This document shows positions 26,954 to 39,372 of a DNA stretch of 64,000 nucleotides, piece by piece. The DNA comes from Daphnia carinata. Its lineage: Eukaryota; Arthropoda; Branchiopoda; Diplostraca; Daphniidae. Location: assembly GCF_022539665.2 (NCBI RefSeq), contig NC_081340.1, positions 8,183,357-8,247,356 of the forward strand, written 5' to 3'. Both the position numbers and the translations under genes were made by a program. Each line of letters starts with the position of its first letter. Positions within the stretch are counted from its first letter, which is position 1. The notes beneath the pieces were generated by a model that was not told where the DNA came from, did no database searches, and saw only the letters and a list, made by a program, of their open reading frames with translations.

Positions 26954-28694
26954 CTTAATCAAATAACTTAAGAACAAGGCTTCCTGAAACAATGATATTA
27001 GAAACACAATTTAATTACCTCTTTCTGAAATGAAGGTCACTATCAAAATAAGATGACGACTTTTTAATGTTGAATTTGGCAAATCTTGATTCTTTTAGCA
27101 CATTTAACACAACATGACATCACTACTCAAGTGACAAGACAAATCTATTTTTAAACGGATGTGAGTTGCCGGAATAGCCACAGATCAGAACGTCCTAGTG
27201 TTTACATTTGAGCCGACAAAACCGGTAGGAGTTTGTGGCCACCTCTGAAAGTGTAGAAAAAACATTACAAAATTAAAATAAAATATATTTAATAAAAAAA
27301 TTTTTCAGTTTTTTTTTTTCGCGGAATTTTCTGAACATAAAAAAGTCCATACAAATAAAAATCATATTGAACCAATTTGGCAAGCTCTTCATTCAGTGAC
27401 TGGAGCACTTCAGCACCACACGTGTTTTGAAATGCTTCTCAGAAACAGACAGTCTGTTGGTTTAATCATTCGAATCGAAACCAGTTGTTCCCTTTAAGCC
27501 GGTTGGTGGATTCAGAGGATGCACCTGGGATTCAGGTGGACTAGATACCGTAAGATCTCTACACATCACCTCATTTCTTTCATCGATTCTAGCAAATAGC
27601 TTTCCCTGTGCTCTTTTGTTCCATTTTGAAGTTCTAAAATGTAATCCAAAATAGCCATAATGACAGTATGTGCGTGACAGAGAATAATCTTAACGCTTTT
27701 GGCCCGGAACCCGAAACCCCAACGGCCCGGAAGAAACTTTTGGGATGTCGAAACGTACGGGGGTGCTGTGTCATGTTTGGCACACAACAACATTGAAAGG
27801 GCGAGTGGGATACAGCAGTAACAACCTTGAGATTTTGATTGCTAAAAATGACTGACGTACATTAATAGCTGTAAGTTTTCCGTGAAATAAGTTAGTAAAC
27901 TTATACGACTGCACCAGCAATTTGCAACACAGCCATTAAGTTTCCAACATCACTTTTCTAATTATTATTTCTTGTCTGCTATCTTACTGACCATAAATAA
28001 AAGTGGAATTGCGCGCGGACATTCATCCCGCCGATTAGAACAAAAGAAAACAAGCAAAAAAACTTCGAGTCAGCCCCTCACCCAGTGACTAATTGGTGTG
28101 AAGTCTAAAGAAGCAGAAATGTTTAGCTATGTTGTCAGTAAGTCCAAATCTTTTTGTAAAACAGTTCTCCAATTTTCACAAACGGCGTTCTTTCCCCTAA
28201 GGTTAGCACATTGTTGTTTCTTGTGACTTGTTAACCTCATGGTGGTGGACGCTCGCCACAATGATCTAGTATCCTATATTTTAAAATTGTATGAATTGTC
28301 ACGAGCATGTTTGCTCGTCACACTAACATCTGGATTATCTTTTGGGGCAGCTTTTTTTTTTTTTCTAGTTCATATCGAGTAACCGGAATTAAAGTATTAT
28401 TGGCTCACAGGTTTGTCAAACCAAGTAGTTTTCAGACGGTTGTCTAGACGAATGTTGCCAACTGAAAATTAAAAATGTTTTGGGCCAACCAGAAACACGT
28501 AAATCTTATCTGCACTAGTTAGACTTAAGAATGGTATTTGATCTGTTGACACTGCTTATGGTAAGGTATGATAAAGCTCTTAAGCAATGACTTTGTATCC
28601 CAGTCATGCCGACGATACGACCGTTACATAAAAGGCGTCGTATTAATAACCTGGGGAATGATTGGTGATCATCAGTCAAGTAAAATACCCACTA
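26954..28694. other. Divergent intergenic region, TatD gene and maltase
   Basis: This AT-rich stretch separates the minus-strand TatD start from the plus-strand maltase start. I see no supported gene. A 75-codon minus-strand open frame at 27566-27793 has no recognisable domain and no splice partners that I could support. Confidence 0.5.
28628..28677 (+). promoter_or_regulatory. Possible core promoter of the maltase gene
   Basis: A TATA-like CATAAAAGG begins at about 28627 and an arthropod-type initiator TCAGTC sits at 28672-28677, about 20 bases before the start codon. The spacing, near 45 bases, is longer than the usual 30, so the pairing is uncertain. Confidence 0.35.
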
Positions 28695-30998
28695 ATGACG
28701 ATGAGGTCGCTCGTGCTTCTCTTGGTCGTTCTGGCCGTCGCTTTTGCTTGCCCCAGTCAGGTAATCATCATCAATGTTTTCTTTTAAATGTAATTTAATT
28801 TTGCAAATTATATATTCTGTATTTGGTTGTGATTTTCAGACTGGGTTCAAGATTCATCAAAAGAGGTCGATCCAGCACCAGAGTCGAGAAGACAAACCAC
28901 TCAACTGGCTGGAAAAGGGTCTAGTCTATCAAATTTATCCACGCTCCTTCCAAGACAGGTAATGGTTGTTGTATATTGTCATCTAGGATGATGTTTTCAA
29001 TTTTGTATTATGTGTGATAAAGCGATGGAGATGGCGTTGGCGATCTGAAAGGTAAAAATAGTTTATAGCGATATTTCGCTTGTTCCTCTATTTCAAACTA
29101 AATGTTGGTCGTACTTGCAGGCATCATTAGTCGTTTAGACCACTTTGTTCAGTTAGGCATCAATGCCATATGGATTTCGCCCATTTTCAAGTCTCCCATG
29201 GCAGATTTTGGGTACGACATTTCCGATTTCACTGATATCGACCCGATCTTTGGCACAATCCAAGATTATACCGACCTCGCTGCCGCAGCTAAAGCTAAAG
29301 GTCTTTTCATTTTCCTTATTTTTGTAAGAGAATTCAACTTACTAAGTTTGAATGCAGGTCTGAAACTCATTCTGGACATGGTGCCAAATCACAGTAGCGA
29401 TGAGCATGAATGGTTTATCAAGTCCGTCAACCGAATCGATCCCTACACCGACTACTACGTCTGGCTTGACGGGGATGCGCCAGGTGTCCCACCTACCAAC
29501 TGGGTATCTTTTCAAATTGCTTTATTAGCTTTACACTCCAAAAAAATCACTTCAGACAATTTTGGATAATAGTTGAGCGTTTTCGGTGGACCCGCTTGGA
29601 CGTTCAACGAACAACGTGGTCAGTGGTACCTTCATCAGTTTGTAGCAAAACAGCCAGATCTCAATTATCGCAACCCTCTGGTGCACGAAGAGTTTAAAAA
29701 TGTCCTTCGCTTTTGGCTGGACAGAGGAACCGATGGTTTCAGAGTTGATGCTGTCCCCCATTTATACGAAGACCCAACCTACCCCGATGAACTTCCATCT
29801 GGCGATCCCAATGCCGATCCAGATCAGTACGGTTACTTGATTCACGATGGCATTACGTGGAACCGGCCGGAGACTTATGATGTTATGGCCGAGATGAGGC
29901 AAGTCCTCCAAGAGTACGAAGACGGCGATGGTCAACATAGAGTAATGATGACTGAAGCTTACGTCCCTTTGGAAAACGTAATCCAGTTTTATGGCAATGA
30001 ATCATTCCGGATGGCCGACTTCCCCTTCAACTTTGCTCTCATCAACGGCATCAGTAACTGCCTTTATTATTGCAACACGACAACCAGCAAAGGCTATCCC
30101 TACGATGGTACCCAACTTCGCGACACCATCGTTGAATTTTTGAACGCCATCCCTCCATGGGTTGGCCCACAGGGAGCCAATTGGGTTTTGGGCAATCACG
30201 ATCAACGTCGTTTGGCCTCGCGTTTTGGAGAAGCACTGGTCGACGGTATGATTATGGTACAAATGCTTCTCCCAGGTACACCAGTAACCTACTATGGCGA
30301 GGAGATTTCCATGAAGGATCAGTTCATTTCGTATGAAGACACACTGGACCCTCAGGGTTGTCAAATGGGACCCGATCGATACGAAAAATTTTCTCGTGAT
30401 CCCGCCCGCACACCTATGCAATGGGATGATACTTTCAATGCTGGATTCTCGACGGCGGCTGAAACTTGGCTTCCTATGGGAGAAAATTATCCAACTGTCA
30501 ACGTCAAGTTACAAAAAGAAAACCTCATTAGCCACCTTAACATTTATCGGACTATGGTCGCGCTCAGGCAAGAAGCTTCAGTTCTCTACGGTGCTTACGA
30601 TTTCCCCATAGTTGACGCCGACGCTTTCACGCTCACGAGGTAGTAAAACTCATAAATGTTTTCTCTTTAGCAGCGTTTCACTACTAGTGTGGTTGTGTTA
30701 TAGGATTCTAACCAACTCGACGAGTTACATTGTTGTCCTAAATGTTGGACTTGAAGAACGCCGTTTCAATTTGTCAGGTGTGACTGGTATTCCAGAGAAA
30801 GCCAAGGTGGTCGTAAGAAGCGTTCAAGCAATTAGTGGTGAAACGCAAATAGGGTAAGCGTTTTTAAATGAAATTTTGAGCTTTCTGATTACGCCTTTTT
30901 TATTTTTTTTATTTTTCTTCTTTAGCTTTACCATCAATACCAATGATTTCCCTGTTGGTGCCCAGGAAGGTCTAGTCCTCTCTTTCGTTGCCCTGTGA
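28695..30998 (+). CDS. Secreted GH13 alpha-glucosidase (maltase)
   Basis: Eight exons (28695-28760, 28840-28958, 29023-29051, 29121-29300, 29358-29503, 29573-30639, 30704-30853, 30926-30998) join in frame to 609 residues. It should hydrolyse terminal alpha-1,4-linked glucose from maltose and related sugars, in the gut lumen or at the cell surface. Residues 1-20 are a clear signal peptide (RSLVLLLVVLAVAFACP). The GH13 regions are all present: DMVPNHSS (region I), QPDLNYRNP (region V), GFRVDAVPH with nucleophile Asp at about 239, MTEAYVPLE with acid/base Glu at about 308, and VLGNHDQRR with the transition-state Asp at about 390. The SDGDGVGDLKG and FGYDISDF motifs are typical of the insect maltase subfamily. 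Length fits. Two ATGs lie two codons apart (28695 and 28701); either may be used. No C-terminal membrane anchor is obvious. Confidence 0.95.
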
Positions 30999-31183
30999 AT
31001 TATCCGAACTGCCCTAACAGATAAACAAGTAGAAACAAAACAAAACAAAACAATCAATTCAACTAATTTGAAATCTACATGTATTTTGAATTCAAACTAA
31101 ATTTTATCTAAAACTGAACATCACGAATGTCATTACTGATTTTTGTTTTATCTCAAGATAAGGAGAAAGTCCGCTGGTTGATA

Positions 31184-31372
31184 TTAGTAACGAGTCCGAC
31201 CATTAGCCGCTTCGATGTCCCTAACGAGGGTGACCAATCTCTCCAGTGCTGGATTATCAGTCGTAAGGTCGAGTCTAGGATCACAATTGCTGTTAAAATT
31301 CGGTTGTGGGTACGGAGGTACCTCCGAGTATTCATAAGTAGCAGGGTAAACAGTGTCCAACCAACCGTTCAT
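31184..31372 (-). CDS. Small ORF of unknown function
   Basis: A 62-codon minus-strand frame has balanced, non-repetitive composition unlike neighbouring random frames: MNGWLDTVYPATYEYSEVPP at the start and an acidic, leucine-containing end that stops after GRTRY. In-frame coding-like sequence continues upstream without ATG (to about 31405), and another coding-like segment in a different frame lies at about 31460-31560. This could be the last exon of an unrecognised gene or a decayed one. It sits between the 3' ends of the maltase and kinase genes. I recognise no domain. Confidence 0.25.
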   Translation of the reverse strand: MNGWLDTVYPATYEYSEVPPYPQPNFNSNCDPRLDLTTDNPALERLVTLVRDIEAANGRTRY

Positions 31373-31800
31373 GTTGCGACGTGACCTTTGGTTGCGCAGG
31401 ATTAGAATGCTGGATTTTCAGTGATTCCGTATCATTGGTTTTGTATCCATCGGGTGAGCCTTGTCAATTTCAGTCCTTGTAGTTAGTGTCTTCCTTTTTC
31501 TCAAGTCTCAGTATCGATTCCGGTTTTTCATCCAAGGGCTTTCTATCTAGTCGCAAAATGAATTAATGGCATTTTTTATTAGAATTGTTGTAGTGTTTTA
31601 ACCTGTTCACAGAGAAAGCGAAACACAGAAAAAAAAATATTAGATTTCTGGAGCCAAGAACTGTCGACACACTAAAGTCGAGATATCACTAGATCTCGAC
31701 TTGCTAGTGTCGTGGAGTATCCGACGTTTATTAATTAACAGCGGTCAAAAGCATCAAAAGCAAATTTTAAACTGAAATACCTAATTATAATAAATTTGCG

Positions 31801-31806
31801 TTTATT
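31801..31806 (-). terminator. Poly(A) signal AATAAA of dNK
   Basis: The minus strand reads AATAAA about 105 bases downstream of the dNK stop codon. Another AATAAA-like site lies farther on near 31729. Confidence 0.5.
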
Positions 31807-31910
31807 AGTTAAGAAAAAACTGACTTGGATGAAAAATAACAACAGAGGACTATGGCTACAGCACAAATGTTGCTGAAATTCATAATCAACCCGTCATTTA
31901 GTCGGATTGA

Positions 31911-33106
31911 TTAAGCAGGAGACACAATCTTAGACGGTGAAATAACAGTTGACGAATGTACACGTTCCCTTTTCCTGTTTAAAATTTGATTTTCGACTAA
32001 AGTCACTTGTTCTAGCATTTCAGCTAAGTCGACGTTTGCATCTATCTCCAAGACCGGTGCAGGAACAGGATGAGAAATTTTGTCGTGAAGCCTAATAATA
32101 TAGTCAAATAATGAAAAGACATCTACAAACAAAAAGCATTACGATGAACAATTACCATTTTTCGTGGATTTCATGCAGGTCTACGATGTAACTTAACGGA
32201 ACAGTTTTTTCTTCTTTACGTGCACGTTGTAGAATTCTTTTGTGAACAACTTCAGGATCCGTTCTTAGATACACTACAAAATGTGAAATAAAATAAAGTT
32301 ATTTTGTTTGGAAATAGAAATTTTAGAATTTTTACCAATGAGATCAACTCCAACATCAATGTTTGTGGTTATCCATTTAAACCATTCAGAAATGACAGAA
32401 TACTCAGCAGGTTCCATCAATTTGCTTTGATGCAAATTTTCCACAAAGCAATAGCGTCCACTGTATATAGATCTTTCCATCAACTTTACCTTTGATGATG
32501 TTTCTTTGGTGTGGTGATCAAGCATAGTTAGTTGAACGTGAGTCTGAAAAGTGAGACACCAACGAGATGGATCGTCATAAAGTAATCCCTAGGTAAAAAT
32601 GTGAAACAATAAGATACCAGGTATAACGAAGAGAAATGTAGTACATTTAAAACAACATACCAAGAGATTGTGTCCTTGTACATCTCTCCATTTTTCAACA
32701 GGCTCTTGCAGTACCTCCACATCAGTGAACTTGCTAAAATAATTGAGAAGTGTAGTCTTGCCACTTCCAATGTTTCCTTCCACCACTACTGTAAATGGTT
32801 TGCATTGTTTGTCCATGTTTTTAAAAAGAGGGATGGTACCGCCTGAAACTTGGCCCGGTCGCGATTCTAAAATACGAATGATGTATGAGGTGGTCGTTTT
32901 AACTGCTCTTAGCCTTTGTAATCGCTGATGGTGATATCATGAAACTTCGCGCCAAAACATAATTGACCGCAGTGCCGATTTGGCGCTCCCATTTCAATAA
33001 AAGCATATTTTAAAAAATCAATAACCTTACCTGATCTGGAAGCTTCGCGAGCATTTCTCATCCAAAAAACTAATTGACTCCATCTTTGTGCAACTCGATT
33101 AGTCAT
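31911..33106 (-). CDS. dnk: Multisubstrate deoxynucleoside kinase (dNK type)
   Basis: Five minus-strand exons (33031-33106, 32661-32866, 32336-32588, 32156-32273, 31911-32091) join in frame to 277 residues. The enzyme phosphorylates deoxynucleosides from ATP in nucleotide salvage; insects have one broad-specificity enzyme of this type. Features seen are the P-loop GNIGSGKTT (Lys about 62), EPVEKW, the substrate-region [12 protein letters not shown], the catalytic [11 protein letters not shown] motif, the YLRTDPE strand and the Arg-rich lid [12 protein letters not shown] basic C-terminal tail follows. The first exon, spliced with a strong CAG/GTAAGG donor, adds 42 residues before the Met (32816) that aligns best with the family start; this leader contains several Arg and no acidic residues before about position 21, so mitochondrial targeting is possible. 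An ATG 21 bases farther upstream (33127) is in frame but crosses a possible splice acceptor. Divergent from HD-PTP. Confidence 0.93.
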
Positions 33107-33402
33107 GATTCTGTGAAAGTTGAACAAATCTGGATCGGTTCATTGGAAAGATTTAATTGGGCGTGAACTGGAAAAGGGTTGCATGCAACACCCACGGAAA
33201 AGAAACAAAAACGAAAAGCAGACGACCGACTTATTGACAGCTTACCTAAGCCATCTAACGGTCGTTGAGAATAACAATAAATTCCCAAACAGTAGGTGTC
33301 GGCTATAAAAGCAGTCTGTCAGGGAGAATTTGCTAGAAAAGAATAAGATTATGGGGATTGCAAGGTTTGCTAATTTAATTAATTAGAAGTTTGAAAACGA
33401 AG
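33107..33402. promoter_or_regulatory. Shared divergent promoter region dNK / HD-PTP
   Basis: Only 296 bases separate the two start codons on opposite strands, so the two housekeeping-type genes probably share a bidirectional promoter. No TATA box was identified with confidence. Confidence 0.45.
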
Positions 33403-36400
33403 ATGGAAGGAGTTCCTAAATTGTATATGCTACGTACTGCGCTAAAGACATCGCCGGAAAAAACGGATTTCAGTCGAAAAATCAAATGGGTATGTCTTTG
33501 TCATCCACTTGATCTTTGATTTGATAATTGTTTATGATTCATCGTCTAGCAAATTCGTGAACATTTTAACGAAGACCCCAGCAGCTATGCCAATGAAACC
33601 GGAGAACTGGAAACTCTTCGAGCTGCAGCCTGCCATCCACCCCAGGATTTTACTGGCTGTGCATTATTAAAGAAATATTACTGTCAATTGAATTTTCTAC
33701 AGAATCGGTTTACATTCAACGAAGCTGGCCGTGATGAAGTCTATTTTACTTGGTGAATAAAATTTAAAAAATAAAACAATTTTTATGTATATTTTTGGAT
33801 ACATGTGCCATATTCATAATTCATGGGTTTGTTTCAGGAATGATATGTATACTGGAATGGCTTACTCCACCACTGACATCAAGCATGAGATGGCTTGTGT
33901 GCTTTTTAATATTGGAGCTCTACACATGAATTTGGGTGCCATGGATAGCCGTCAAACAGCAGATGGAATGAAAATGAGCTGTTCTCATTTTCAATGTGCT
34001 GCATGGGCTTTCCAACAGCTGAATGAAAAATACCCTCAACCAAGAGAAACTGACCTTTGCCATGAACTTGTCAAGTTTTTGAGCACAGTTTCTCTTGCTC
34101 AAGCCCAGGAGTGCATTCTAGAAAAAAGCATCATTGATGGGCGCAAGCCAGGAATTGTGGCCAAAGTAATTGAAAAATCCATTCATTTATTTATTAGTAT
34201 TATTATTATTTTTTAAAATGGAAATACCAATTTTTATTTGTTTTCTTGACCAGGTGGCAGCCCAAATAGTTGAGTACTACAAGTTAGCTGTGAAGGTTTT
34301 AGATCAGGGAGATAACCATCCAGATGGTAATGCCCTTGTCGAAGTTGCCGGTGTTAAGGCGTACAATACTTGGAAAAAGTACGCTGAATTTAAAATGGCG
34401 TTCCACCAGTGTGTGGCTCTGCTATACATGGGCATTCACAGTGAAGAGATGCAAAAGATGGGTGAAAGGCTAGCTTACTTCCAAGTATTAAAAGAATGAT
34501 GTTACAAAATTTAAAAGGTAGTTTAATTTAAAATCATTTAATTTTGTTTTCAGGCGGCAATGGACAAGTTGGCAGAAGCAACCAAAAAGGCCAAGAAACT
34601 AGAAAACAAAACGGAAAGCGTCAATGATACCATTTCTTTTGTCCATGATGTAGTTGGCGGCAAACTCAAGGCAGCCGAGAAGGAGAACGAATTCGTTTAC
34701 CACGAAAAGGTCCCTGACCGGGCCTCATTACCCGATATCAAAGGCGCGTCGCTCGTAAAGGGCACGCCGTTTGATATTCAAGATCCTGAAATCGCGGGCC
34801 AAGATATTTTCCATCGACTCGTACCGATGGAAGCCCATGAAGCGTCCTCACTCTACAGGTTTTGGAGAAGCACCTTTCACATAAAAAAAAAAACTAAATT
34901 CAACTCTCGCTTTAACTTTAAAAATATTTCAGTGAGGAGAAGGCGAAGCTGTTGCGTCGAGTCGGCGGAAATGTCGAGGAAAAAGATCAAGAATTAGATC
35001 TATTTTTGACGTCATTACAGGTTTGTCATTAATTAACATCTATACAGACCTTGAAAAAAAAAACTTAACCCTTCAAATGCAGGTAGATCAGCTACGAGTG
35101 CACTTGGAACCCTCGGGCTTACCTCAGGAACTCGTTGACATTTGCGCTCGGTTTAGTGTCGAATCGAAGGATGTAGTTCAAAGTCTGATTGAGGCAATGG
35201 GTGAGCTCTCGTCTGTCTACACTGATGTAGAGTCTTCGCTGGCCGAAGTTCAAAATCTCCTGAGCGAAGAACAAGAGAATGAAAGAATTTATCATGGTCA
35301 AGGCAAAAGGCCGCCTTCTATGATTCTGAAAGAACTTTCTCTGGAAGCTGGACGCTTTGCCGAAGCCCACGGGAAAGCTGCTGATTCCAACAATCTTCTA
35401 CATAAAGCCATCAATTCGCATCTAGGAAATCTACGAATGCTAAACCTACCATTGTCTGAAATTGAGGCTCAATTACCCAATATTCGAGTATTGGAATCTA
35501 GCAAAGATCAAGCAGCTATCAATGAGTTACATCGGCTTCTGGACAAAGTAGAAGAAATGCGCAAACAGCGCCAGATGCTTTACAGCCAGCTACGGGAGGC
35601 TCTTAAAGCTGATGACATCACCAAACTGGCCACGCATCAAGTAGATCTAGAGACGCTGTTTACTCAGGAGCTAGCGAAACATCAGCGATTGACTTCGCTT
35701 ATCGATCAAAACCTCAAGGCCCAAGAAAAAATCCTCGTGGCTCTGACAGAAGCCAATGCTCGTTACGCTGACACGCGTCGCTCTACAGCCGACATTCAAC
35801 AACGTCGAGCAGCTACTGTAAGTGCTCTGTTGTCATCTGCCGAGGCATATCCCGATCTGTTGGCCAAGTGTCAAAAAGGCTTGGAATTTTACCGCAAAAT
35901 GGACACAAGTATCACGAAACTCCTTCAGCGTTTGCGATCCGTCTGTCGTGTCCAACAGGAAGAGCGTGAACAACAAGAGGCTGCGCGGGAACGCAATCGT
36001 CCCGTTCCTGTAACAAGCAACCGAACCGAAACTCATGAGCCGGCTGATGTCCAGGGTGGTCCCAAGTTGAAAGATTTCCTCCATCTCATGAAAAAGGATC
36101 GCTCCGGAATGGACCCAGCTTTTCAGCCCACGTCTTCGGCTCCTCCACCAGGTTCTGCTGGAGCTGAAATGGCGGCACCGTTTAGCTATCCCTACCTACG
36201 TCCGACTCCTCTCGGTGCCGAACAGAGCGAACGCCATCCACAGTCCTCTGCCTACATTCCTGATGGAAATTCATACTACTATCAAAACAATTCTTCACAA
36301 GGTGGATTTCCGCCTTCTGGACCGAGTTATGATTTCCCCACGACTGAGAGGGCCCTTCCAACAAATGCTACCCAACCAAGCGCTTCTAGTCAGGCTAATT

Positions 36401-39372
36401 CAGCTTACTATAGCACTCCTCCTGCTCTTCAACAACAACGTAGCGATCCCATTAGTTCAACAAGCCAGCCGCAACAGCCACTTCATCTACCAGCAGCTGG
36501 GCAAACGTATTTGGGTCAGCAACCAAATGGGGTAGAAGGTGGTCTTCCACCTCTTGGCTCCAATGCCAATCATCAGATGCATCGACAAAATTATCCACCT
36601 TCATCCAACTATTACGGCCACATTTCGGGTGCCGGCCTTTCAACACCATACGCGGCTTCTGCCCCATCTACGCCACAACAATCGTATTCGGCAGCGTCAC
36701 AGATAGGACAGCAACCTATTGCAATGATGTCCGGATCGACTGCTACTTCCTCTTCGAGCGCAGTTCAGAATTATCCAACGACGAGTTACATGCCTGCTAG
36801 CGGAGCACCTCCAACGTACCAACAACTCCCGTCTTCTGCAGCTACGGGCTCTTTCACGCCGACCATCACGTCTGCCACGCCTCACCAGCAAACGTATGGA
36901 GCACCGACCTATTTGAACCAACCATCCACTGGAAGGGACAATGTGCCTGCCGCAACGCCTTATTCAAACACCAGTGTAGGTCTTTCTCCAACTCATCAAC
37001 AACAACAGTATCCGTACTATTCAGGCGCATCAATGTACGGCTATGCGCCAACAACAACAACAAATTCAGGAGTTTATTCATATCAATACAGCTACAGTAC
37101 CCTCAATTCCAACATGGATGGAAGTGGAGGCTTCCAGCATGGAACCACAGGCACCAATAACTCGGCTCTCGCTCAGTCAGCCGGTCATCAAGGTGAAGGT
37201 GCTTTTACCGCATCCGCATCTGGAATGGGGCAGTACCAGCATTATCCCTATTATCCGAATCCTGTTGATCCTACGAATAACTACCAGTATCAACTACCTG
37301 GATCTTACTATCAACCCAATGTTTACGCTCCGGTCGCCAACCAAATGCTGCAGCCCGCGCCACTGGCTCCAACGCCCGTAAGCGCTGCACCGGCTGTTGC
37401 AGCTCCTCCACCAGTGGCCATTCCAGCGAATCCTAATGCCGTCGGACAAGTGGCCAGCAACCTGGAACTTTTGACTCTTTTAGACCTCTCAGTTCCCATG
37501 GCTCCTGTTGGTGGCCTGTTGGAACCACAGCCACGAGAAACTCAGGGCCCTGGTGGTAACACTCAAGGCACGACGACGCTGACTAATGCCACCTCAAAGT
37601 CGGTTATGATGGCTCCCGCTGCGACGTCAGATCAGGTCAAACTAACTACCATCTCGTCTGCTACTGAGTTTTTGCCACATCATGAAGCACCGGTCGTCAA
37701 GACGGAAATCAAGTTGCCTTCTGTCCCAAATGTTAGCCACAAGGATCCTTTGGCTGACGCAGAATTAGCGTCTAAATTAGCAGTCGAGGTCGAGAAATTG
37801 GACAAACTCGTGGGCGGTTTGACTCGCAAAAGTCTGAATGGACCAACCTCATTGGACACGCGTTGGAAGGAAGTGCTGGATTTGCAAGAGCGTGAATCAG
37901 CCCGTCACAGCATTTCAGTGGCACGGTGTTACCCCATGAAGAACCGATTCCCAGATGTGCTACCTTACGACCACAATCGCGTGGAACTGCCTACAACAAA
38001 AGATGATTACATCAACGCCTCTTTGGTTCCGTCTTTATCACCTGGCGCTCCCTCTTTCATCGCCACTCAAACGCCACTGCCGTGTAGCCAGCAGGACTTT
38101 TGGACGATGATATGGCAACAATCGGTTGAAATTGTTGTTTGTTTACTGTCGGATGCCGAAATTCCTAAGCCTAGCCCTTCTACCTCGGCTGTTTATTGGC
38201 CAGTTGAAAAGGGTCGTGATATCACATCTGGCCCATGGACCATTACACTGCAAAGCAGTAATACCCGCCCGTATTGCCATGAACGTATCCTCGGCCTCAT
38301 CAAAAATGTACTTTTTAACACTTTACTACAAAATGTGAAGAGATTTTTTTAACATTTTTCATATTTAACTTTTTGATTACAGGGAGAAGCGAAACAACGC
38401 GTCGTCGTACATTTGCAATTTACGGCCTGGCCTGGAAGTAGTTTTCCCGCATCTCCAGCCCAATTTCTTCAATTGACGAGTGAAGTACTTCATTTCTGGC
38501 AGCAACAACGGAGTAAGGCGCATCCCATCGTCGTCCACTGTTTGGCCGGTGCTGGACGTACAGGCCTTTTTTGCCTCCTCTTGACGGCGTTGTCTGATCT
38601 TTCTTCAGGTACGTCAATCAACACACCAGTCTTTTGATTTACATGACGTTCGTATCAATCAATGACGTTTTACAATAGGGAACGGACTGTTGGATGTGGT
38701 CCGAGTTGCTGCAAGTCTTTGCCAGCATCGAAGAAATATGTTCAGAGACCGCGAGCATTTACTCTTTGCTTATCAGGCCCTACTTTATCACGCCCAGGAT
38801 TTACTCATGAAACGTATTTAGAAATTTATTTTTGTCGTTTTTTATTGTGTTATGGCTACGTTCTATTTTTGTGTGTCGTTGATCGACAATAGGAGGAATT
38901 CTGTCTGGAACGACGTCATTACAAGGATCTCCTATCAAGAAGCTTCATCCATCTCAAGATTTCATTCACTCTCCGACCTCTACTTCCGCAACAAGTAATT
39001 CGGGAAATAATCTCTTGCAAAACGTGGATATTAACTTGTGGCAATAAAACCATTTTAGATCCAACACCTGTTTTGGAGGCAGCTGCAGAGATGTTAAAAC
39101 AAGAGAATAAAGAAGAAGTGTCATCGCAAGTAATCCAGGAGCCCACTGCATCGTCGTCACCGCCACCTGTGACGGATCCTCCCACTCCCAAAAAGAATCC
39201 TCTAGGTGCATTGGCTATCCTTGATCCGGCCAACTTTACACTCGACGGTGGCCAAACAAATCGGCACCGGGTGACGAAAGAGAGTTTCAAAAATGCCTCA
39301 CAGCTCGGCTCGATGGCTGACCCTTCTGATCCACTCAGCCAACTCGATCCTCTGTGGTCACTGGCCAAGTAA
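33403..39372 (+). CDS. mop: HD-PTP / Myopic, BRO1-domain tyrosine phosphatase-like protein
   Basis: Eleven exons (33403-33489, 33550-33752, 33838-34165, 34254-34484, 34554-34858, 34933-35020, 35083-38307, 38383-38608, 38679-38813, 38893-38994, 39059-39372) join in frame to 1747 residues, similar to fly Myopic and human PTPN23. The protein works with ESCRT in sorting ubiquitinated receptors at endosomes. Residues about 5-385 are the BRO1 domain; about 390-710 are the helical V domain (LRVHLEPSGLPQEL onward). About 740-1250 is Pro/Gln/Tyr/Ser-rich with many PYY and YPYY repeats, and a PTP domain lies at about 1340-1605. The PTP pTyr loop (KNRF) and signature HCLAGAGRTG (Cys about 1542) are present, but the WPD loop reads WPG (about 1505-1507). 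The C-terminal tail is Pro/Ser-rich. Exon 7 alone is 3225 bases. Identification is firm; catalytic activity is doubtful. Confidence 0.95.

Noticed and set aside
27566-27793. 75-codon minus-strand ORF
   Set aside because: Reasonable composition but no recognised domain, no splice partners, no promoter or poly(A) context that I could defend.
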